Assembly: GCA_938011325.1 (NCBI GenBank)
Contig: CALLUD010000006.1
Coordinates: forward strand, 682,001-746,000
DNA: 64,000 nucleotides
Direction: 5' to 3'
Origin: an uncultured Spartobacteria bacterium
GTDB taxonomy: Bacteria > Verrucomicrobiota > Verrucomicrobiia > Chthoniobacterales > JAATET01
Shown piece after piece: positions 59,566 to 64,000 of the stretch. Position 1 is the stretch's first letter; each line of letters opens with the position of its first letter. The position numbers and the translations under genes were made by a program. Below the pieces are notes generated by a model. It was not told the DNA's origin. It saw only the letters and a program-made list of their open reading frames with translations, and did no database searches.

Positions 59566-61218
59566 TCATTCTCCGCGCATGTAGATGAACTGCGTGCCGC
59601 AAATCGCGGTCGGCTCGGGCATGCCTCCCAGCACCTCCTCCCAGTGCGGCACGCGCTCCCGCTCGGTGACGAAGGTGAGCCGCCGTCCGGACTGCCACAG
59701 CGTGGAAAACTCCCCCGGGGTAACCACGCGATCGAAGCTGTCCGCCGAATTGCCCTCCTCCACGAGCAGAAGCTCTCGATTCGTGTAAAAAAGGAGGCTG
59801 CTGGCCGTGTCGAGCCCACCGTCGAAGACGATCGGCGCCTGATAGAACTCCCGGTTGTTGAGGAGCGGCGCGGCGCTCGCGAGGGAAAAGTAGGGCGAAA
59901 CGAAGGCGTAACCGAGAATGGCAAACAGCGACAGGACGCTCGCCGATCCCGTCATTCCCAAAAATGCCCGCCCCCTCAGAAAAAGCCCCCCCACCGCGGG
60001 AACAAGGGCAATGGCAAACGCCAGCTGACCCAACCGGCGCAGGCCATTCCAGACCTCCGGTCCAAAGCCGAGAACCGTCGTCCACGCCGTGGCACGGTCC
60101 GCCACCCCCGCGGAGACATCACCGGGCGCCGGCAAAAACGTCGCCGCTGTGAGCCCGGCGGCGAGAAGAACCGTGAGAACAAAAAGCGAGACAGCGGAAA
60201 CGCCGACGCGGTCGCGGACCCCGGCGATCAGCAACGCAAACACGGGCCACGCCGCCATTGCGTAGTAATCCTGCCTCTGCCCAATCAGCAGCAGAGGAAT
60301 GCCGACCACACCCAGCCAGGTCGCGCCAACGAGCAACTCACGCCCACCCAACCGGCCGCGAAGCAGCGCGCGAGGGCCATCGACAAGCGCCACGATGGTC
60401 CACGGGAAAAACCACGCGACATGCAGCAGCAGAAACTGCCAGCGCGGCACGTTTTCATAATGCGTGGCCGGTGCCGTCGATCCCGCGAGATGCCCGAGCT
60501 GCTCCGCGTCGATCCACGACCGAAGCCAGCCCGGATACTTCGACTCGACGTAGAGATACCACGGGACGTTGATCGCCAGAAACACCACCACTCCGGGCAA
60601 ACTGAGCAATCGCGTCCAGCGCCCCCGCCATTCGCGAACCGCCAGCGCCACGATCAGGAGAATCGCCAGCGGATACAACAGGCCATGCACCCCTTTGGTG
60701 AACGCGGCGAGGCCAGCGGCCAGCCACATCGTAATTGCCCACCAGCCGCCCTTCGTCGCATCGAGTGCTCTCAGGCCGAAATAGATCGCCCATGCGATGA
60801 ACGCGCAGAAGACCGGCTCGGGCATGATGATTCTCCCCAGCGTCGCCGTGCCAAGCAGTGTCAGCAGCACCACCCCCGCCGTGAAACCGTGCTGGACCGT
60901 TTTCAGCCGGGCTCCGATGGCAAATACCGCCAGCACCCATGCGACGACTCCGAGAGCATTCGGCAGCCGGGCCGCAAATTCATTCAGGCCAGACGCGCGA
61001 AACGAGGCCGCGATCATCCAATACAGCAGAGGCGGCTTCACCAGCCGCGGCTCGCCGTTGTTCGCCGGGATCAGCCAGCTCCCGCCCTGAACCATCCTTT
61101 TTGCCGCGCCGGCATACTGACCGTCGGTCTCGTTGTAGAGCGCACCAATGCCGGCCGTGCAAACTTGCAGCAACACCCCCAGCGCGATGAGCAGCAGAAC
61201 GGCGCGCAGCGCGGTCAC
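59566..61218 (-). CDS. ArnT-type integral membrane glycosyltransferase
   Basis: A 550-aa polytopic membrane protein of the GT39/GT83 fold, about twelve hydrophobic segments. Near the N-terminus it has the family motif NETDGQYAGAA.RMVQGG.WL.P and KPPLLYW, which in ArnT bind the lipid-linked sugar. Such enzymes move a sugar from polyprenyl phosphate to lipid A or a surface glycan on the periplasmic side. The GTG at 61218 overlaps the ybgC stop (GTGA). The specific donor is unknown; the presence of lipid A genes elsewhere in the window makes an LPS role plausible only as inference. Confidence 0.86.
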   Translation of the reverse strand: MTALRAVLLLIALGVLLQVCTAGIGALYNETDGQYAGAAKRMVQGGSWLIPANNGEPRLVKPPLLYWMIAASFRASGLNEFAARLPNALGVVAWVLAVFAIGARLKTVQHGFTAGVVLLTLLGTATLGRIIMPEPVFCAFIAWAIYFGLRALDATKGGWWAITMWLAAGLAAFTKGVHGLLYPLAILLIVALAVREWRGRWTRLLSLPGVVVFLAINVPWYLYVESKYPGWLRSWIDAEQLGHLAGSTAPATHYENVPRWQFLLLHVAWFFPWTIVALVDGPRALLRGRLGGRELLVGATWLGVVGIPLLLIGQRQDYYAMAAWPVFALLIAGVRDRVGVSAVSLFVLTVLLAAGLTAATFLPAPGDVSAGVADRATAWTTVLGFGPEVWNGLRRLGQLAFAIALVPAVGGLFLRGRAFLGMTGSASVLSLFAILGYAFVSPYFSLASAAPLLNNREFYQAPIVFDGGLDTASSLLFYTNRELLLVEEGNSADSFDRVVTPGEFSTLWQSGRRLTFVTERERVPHWEEVLGGMPEPTAICGTQFIYMRGE

Positions 61219-61625
61219 GGAAGCGAGAAACTCTCCGGGAAACCTTCCGGAAGCCGGACGGGACGGCCCTCCGGCATTTGCACCAGGGCAAGGCACTGCC
61301 GGCAGGTCGCGAGGAGCGTGCCGTCCTTCGGGCGCACCACCTCGAAGTCGCACCAAAACTTCACGCGCGACCATTCGCTGAGCCGGCCGTCGACCCGGAT
61401 CGTGTCTCCAAGCACCGCCGGGCGCTTGTAGTCGATCTCGGTGCGTGTGACCACCGGGTGAATCTGCGTGCGCCGGATCTCGTCGAAGCTCATCCCGAGT
61501 TGCTTCGCCAGCATCGTTCGCGCCGTTTCGATGAAGCGCAGGTAAACGATGTTGTGCACGACTCCTCCGGCATCCGTATCGAAATACATGACGGGAATTT
61601 CGGTGGAGACCTCAGTGCGTGGCAT
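61215..61625 (-). CDS. YbgC-family acyl-CoA thioesterase
   Basis: A 136-aa hotdog-fold thioesterase. The N-terminal motif YFDTDAGGVVHNIVYLRFIETAR contains the conserved active-site Asp of the 4-hydroxybenzoyl-CoA thioesterase/YbgC family. YbgC of other bacteria is linked to the Tol-Pal system and phospholipid metabolism, but no tol gene is here. It is coupled to the ArnT-like gene through the GTGA overlap. Confidence 0.88.
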   Translation of the reverse strand: MPRTEVSTEIPVMYFDTDAGGVVHNIVYLRFIETARTMLAKQLGMSFDEIRRTQIHPVVTRTEIDYKRPAVLGDTIRVDGRLSEWSRVKFWCDFEVVRPKDGTLLATCRQCLALVQMPEGRPVRLPEGFPESFSLP

Positions 61626-61712
61626 TCCATCACCATGGAGGACATCAAGAACGGGGAGGAAGTTAAAAAACCTCGATGCACTCCGGGGCCGTCATGGTGT
61701 AATCAAGCACGC

Positions 61713-62660
61713 ATGTCTGTTGAACCGCTGATTTTCGAGCCACTTCCCATGGAGCGCGTCTGGGGCGGACGCCGATTGGAAACCGTCCTCGGGAAAAACC
61801 TTCCTCCCGGAGTGCCGGTGGGCGAATCGTGGGAGGTTGTCGATCGAGAAGACGCGCAGAGCGTCGTGCATGACGGCTCGCTTTCGGGGAAAACGCTCCA
61901 CGATCTCTGGACGAATCATCGCGAGTCCGTTTTCGGCGCTCCCTATAAGGATCACCCAGCACCGCGGTTCCCAATTCTCATCAAGCTCCTCGACGCACGC
62001 GAGCGACTCTCCGTGCAGGTGCATCCGCCCGCGGCCGTCGCCCCCGCTCTCCAAGGCGAGCCGAAGACGGAGATGTGGTATTTCCTCGACTGCCTCCCCG
62101 GCGCGTCGGTTTACGCCGGCCTCAAGAAAGGGGTGACCCGCGAGCAATTCGAGCGGGCGATGGAAAGCGGCGAAGTGGAGTCGGCGGTCCATCAAATCCC
62201 CGTTCACTCCGGCGAAAGCATTTTCATTCCCAGCGGCCGCGTGCACGCGATCGGCGAGGGCTGCCTCATCATCGAAGTGCAGCAAAACAGCGACACCACC
62301 TACCGCGTGTTCGACTGGAACCGCACCGGTCTGGATGGCAAACCCCGCGCCCTTCACATCCAGGAATCCATGGCGTCCATCGATTTCTCGGATTTCGAGC
62401 CGACGCTCGACACCCCTCGCGGCGAAACGATCGCGGAATGCGAGTATTTCCTCGTCGAGCACTGGAATCTGAACGCCGCGCGCCCGGCAGGCACCCGGGA
62501 ACGCTTTGCCATCTTCGCCGTCGCGGAGGGCCAGATCGCAGTCGGAAGCAGCGTCTTTGAGACCGGCACGTTCTTTCTTCTCCCTCCTTCCGCCGAAGAT
62601 CCCGAGCTTCGCCCGGTCGGCGGCAACGCCCGTGCCCTGCGAATCACCCTTCCTCGCTAG
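61713..62660 (+). CDS. manA: Mannose-6-phosphate isomerase, type I
   Basis: A zinc enzyme interconverting mannose-6-phosphate and fructose-6-phosphate, feeding GDP-mannose and surface glycans. The 315-aa protein belongs to the short class of about 300-320 aa: start EPLPMERVWGGRRLE, zinc ligands in VQVHPP and EVQQNSDTTYR, and IFIPSGRVHAIG. The ATG at 61713 follows a non-coding stretch; the frame is open upstream but antisense to ybgC. It is divergent from ybgC. Confidence 0.94.
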   Translation: MSVEPLIFEPLPMERVWGGRRLETVLGKNLPPGVPVGESWEVVDREDAQSVVHDGSLSGKTLHDLWTNHRESVFGAPYKDHPAPRFPILIKLLDARERLSVQVHPPAAVAPALQGEPKTEMWYFLDCLPGASVYAGLKKGVTREQFERAMESGEVESAVHQIPVHSGESIFIPSGRVHAIGEGCLIIEVQQNSDTTYRVFDWNRTGLDGKPRALHIQESMASIDFSDFEPTLDTPRGETIAECEYFLVEHWNLNAARPAGTRERFAIFAVAEGQIAVGSSVFETGTFFLLPPSAEDPELRPVGGNARALRITLPR

Positions 62661-62746
62661 AATAAATTCTCCACGTTGGGCTCCAGTTCCGCCAAAATCA
62701 CGCTTGACCTCCCTCCCTCAAAATGAAATTCCATGCCGAGTCTGTT

Positions 62747-63388
62747 ATGAAACTCCCAGTTATCTGCACTCTTCTCGTCGCCGCGACCGTCGGCGCCTCC
62801 CAAGCCGGCTCCTTCGGCGGCCCCGGCCCGTGGTCCAATCTTTCTCCCCTTCAGAGCGGCATTGACGGAAGCTATCAAGCGACCGCCCGTGGCGAGAATC
62901 TCATCGGAGTGATTCGCTTTGCCTACTCCGGGGGAGTGCAGAGTTCACTTCCAACAGCGAACCAATACGCCTTTTTCGTTTCCGGTCAGGTTGTCAGCGG
63001 AGGCGTCACTGCCTCGATTACCGGCAAAGATCTCGCTGGCGTTCTTGGAGGCCAGGATTTCACGGTTCCCACAAATGACGACGGCGGCACGGAACTCCCG
63101 CTTGTCTTTATTGTCAGAGGTAATCGTGCCAACGGATCGTTCGAGGGCCATCTGGATTTGGAGGATCGCATGTCCGCCTTCAGTGGCACTGGCACAATTG
63201 CTCCTTCTCCCACCGAAACGAATACGGTGATCGGCATCGACGATCAGAATGGCATCGGAGTTGTCGTCGCTCCCTTCACGATTCCTGGCAGTGCGATTGT
63301 GGAGACAGACTTCAAATTTGAAGGTGTGCGCACGAGTGTTGTTGCGCAGGGATCCGGGACGGGTGGCGTTGGCAACACCACCAATTAA
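62747..63388 (+). CDS. Exported protein of unknown function
   Basis: A 213-aa protein with a signal peptide (MKLPVICTLLVAATVGASQA) followed by a Gly/Ser/Thr/Val-rich body of alternating strand-like stretches and no cysteine in the mature part. It ends in a GSGTGGVGNTTN tail. I recognise no domain. An ATG at 62723 in the same frame is an alternative start. It precedes the prepilin-like gene by 18 bp, which may mean co-expression. Confidence 0.72.
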   Translation: MKLPVICTLLVAATVGASQAGSFGGPGPWSNLSPLQSGIDGSYQATARGENLIGVIRFAYSGGVQSSLPTANQYAFFVSGQVVSGGVTASITGKDLAGVLGGQDFTVPTNDDGGTELPLVFIVRGNRANGSFEGHLDLEDRMSAFSGTGTIAPSPTETNTVIGIDDQNGIGVVVAPFTIPGSAIVETDFKFEGVRTSVVAQGSGTGGVGNTTN

Positions 63389-63406
63389 GGCATCTCAAAG
63401 CCGCCC

Positions 63407-63964
63407 TTGCATATAGACAGGCTAAACAGAGGGCTAGAGGTTTCGAACCCCGCACGATCACGTGCGGGGTTCACGCTTTTGGAACTCCTTGCCACGGTCG
63501 GGATCATTGTCATCCTGATCCTGTTGTTCATTGGGGTCGCGCAGCGCCTTCCCGGAGCTGCAGATCGTGCAGCATGCACCGCGAACCTCCGCTCCCTGCG
63601 AGTGGCGCTGGACACTTATCTTCAGACGGAGGGACATTGGCCCGATGTCCCGAAATTTACCGCCGCCCAGGAGGAAGCCCGGGCGGACTGGTGGATCAAT
63701 GAGCTGAAGCCCTACGGAATCATCGAAAAGAACTGGCAGTGCCCCGGGATTCTTCGTCTTGGGCGCATTCAGCAGAAAGGCTATTCTCCGCGCCTTCACT
63801 ACACCGTCACCGAGTTTGATCAAAAGCCGGAGACTCCAAAAAAGTGGCCGCACATGCCATGGGTCGTCGAGAATGCCAACGTTCACGGGCATGGAGCGCT
63901 TTGCGTCCTGCTCGACGGTTCCGTCCACGACTGGGACCTCTATATCGAGAAATTCGTGGACTGA
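63407..63964 (+). CDS. Prepilin-like protein with type IV/pseudopilin N-terminus and H...DG tail
   Basis: A protein of about 185 aa. It has RAGFTLLELLATVGIIVILILLFIG, the prepilin peptidase cleavage site (G/F) with Glu at +5, followed by the helix used for pilus assembly. The C-terminal VHGHGALCVLLDGSVHDW corresponds to the H-x9-DG pattern of the large paralogous prepilin family of Planctomycetes and Verrucomicrobia. No ATG fits: the TTG at 63407 is the first possible start and gives a leader of about 21 residues. No secretion-machinery genes are in the window. Confidence 0.85.
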   Translation: MHIDRLNRGLEVSNPARSRAGFTLLELLATVGIIVILILLFIGVAQRLPGAADRAACTANLRSLRVALDTYLQTEGHWPDVPKFTAAQEEARADWWINELKPYGIIEKNWQCPGILRLGRIQQKGYSPRLHYTVTEFDQKPETPKKWPHMPWVVENANVHGHGALCVLLDGSVHDWDLYIEKFVD

Positions 63965-63969
63965 GGCGG

Positions 63970-64000
63970 CTTAGCGCCACTCGTGCTTCGGATAACGCCG
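63970..64000 (-). CDS. Possible 3' end of a minus-strand gene entering from the right edge
   Basis: The minus strand reads ...RRYPKHEWR and then a TAA at 63972-63970. The RYPKH.W ending resembles the C-terminus of the ATP-dependent helicase HrpB, but ten residues are too few for an assignment. Confidence 0.3.

Overview
The window is a densely packed, GC-rich bacterial chromosome segment, most likely from a Verrucomicrobiota member (Spartobacteria/Terrimicrobium-Chthoniobacter type). The reasons are two PEP-CTERM proteins with the VPEP-helix-RRR tail, a prepilin-like protein with an H...DG tail, a eukaryotic-like kinase of very large size, a one-domain sulfatase, a XylR-type AraC regulator beside carbohydrate functions, an LpxI/LpxB lipid A operon (Gram-negative envelope), and frequent absence of Shine-Dalgarno sequences. 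This is inference from gene content; no rRNA gene is present. I see no phage, IS element or CRISPR array.

Layout: 1-3531 (-) giant Ser/Thr kinase, cut by the left edge. 3606-13239 (+) ABC exporter, alpha-2-macroglobulin and PBP1C, a periplasmic defence/cell-wall repair cluster. 13274-14872 (-) serA with a near-leaderless promoter. 14966-19012 a small membrane protein, a 494-aa membrane protein, a beta-barrel protein behind a sigma54-like promoter, and a DUF4126 protein. 19020-23485 (-) hisD-folP-cdaA-[52-aa CdaR-like peptide]-glmM, the c-di-AMP/cell-wall operon; the 52-aa gene overlaps both neighbours. 23615-25765 (+) S10-type serine carboxypeptidase. 25969-28594 (-) deoA with a coupled secreted protein, then rplU-rpmA. 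28705-28788 (+) tRNA-Leu(GAG). 28911-31492 sulfatase, pyrE, LprI-like protein.

31586-38956 is an accessory carbohydrate region: XylR-type regulator with candidate operator repeats, two PEP-CTERM proteins (one a GDSL esterase), a sugar MFS transporter, and two divergently arranged paralogous glycosyltransferase-like genes. 38981-42397 (-) is the compact operon lpxI - Gfo/Idh oxidoreductase - lpxB - HIT protein. 42568-44860 (+) is an exported FG-GAP repeat protein with an apparent frameshift in a run of seven G. 44867-48094 holds tilS, serS and a CbpA-type DnaJ. 48324-49559 (-) holds two tandem, lysine-rich exported paralogues of unknown function with a shared upstream motif. 49664-54711 (-) is a Fur-family regulator, sufC, sufB, sufD and a lipid kinase. 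54879-64000 carries two GNAT proteins, a DUF6498-like membrane protein, a receiver-only response regulator, trxB with an overlapping glycosyltransferase, ybgC with an overlapping ArnT-type glycosyltransferase, manA, an exported protein and a prepilin-like protein.

The least explained items are the lysine-rich tandem pair, the CdaR-like micro-protein inside the c-di-AMP operon, the kinase with a catalytically degenerate cyclase domain, and the divergent glycosyltransferase-like pair. Many long open frames antisense to the genes are GC-rich shadows and were left out.
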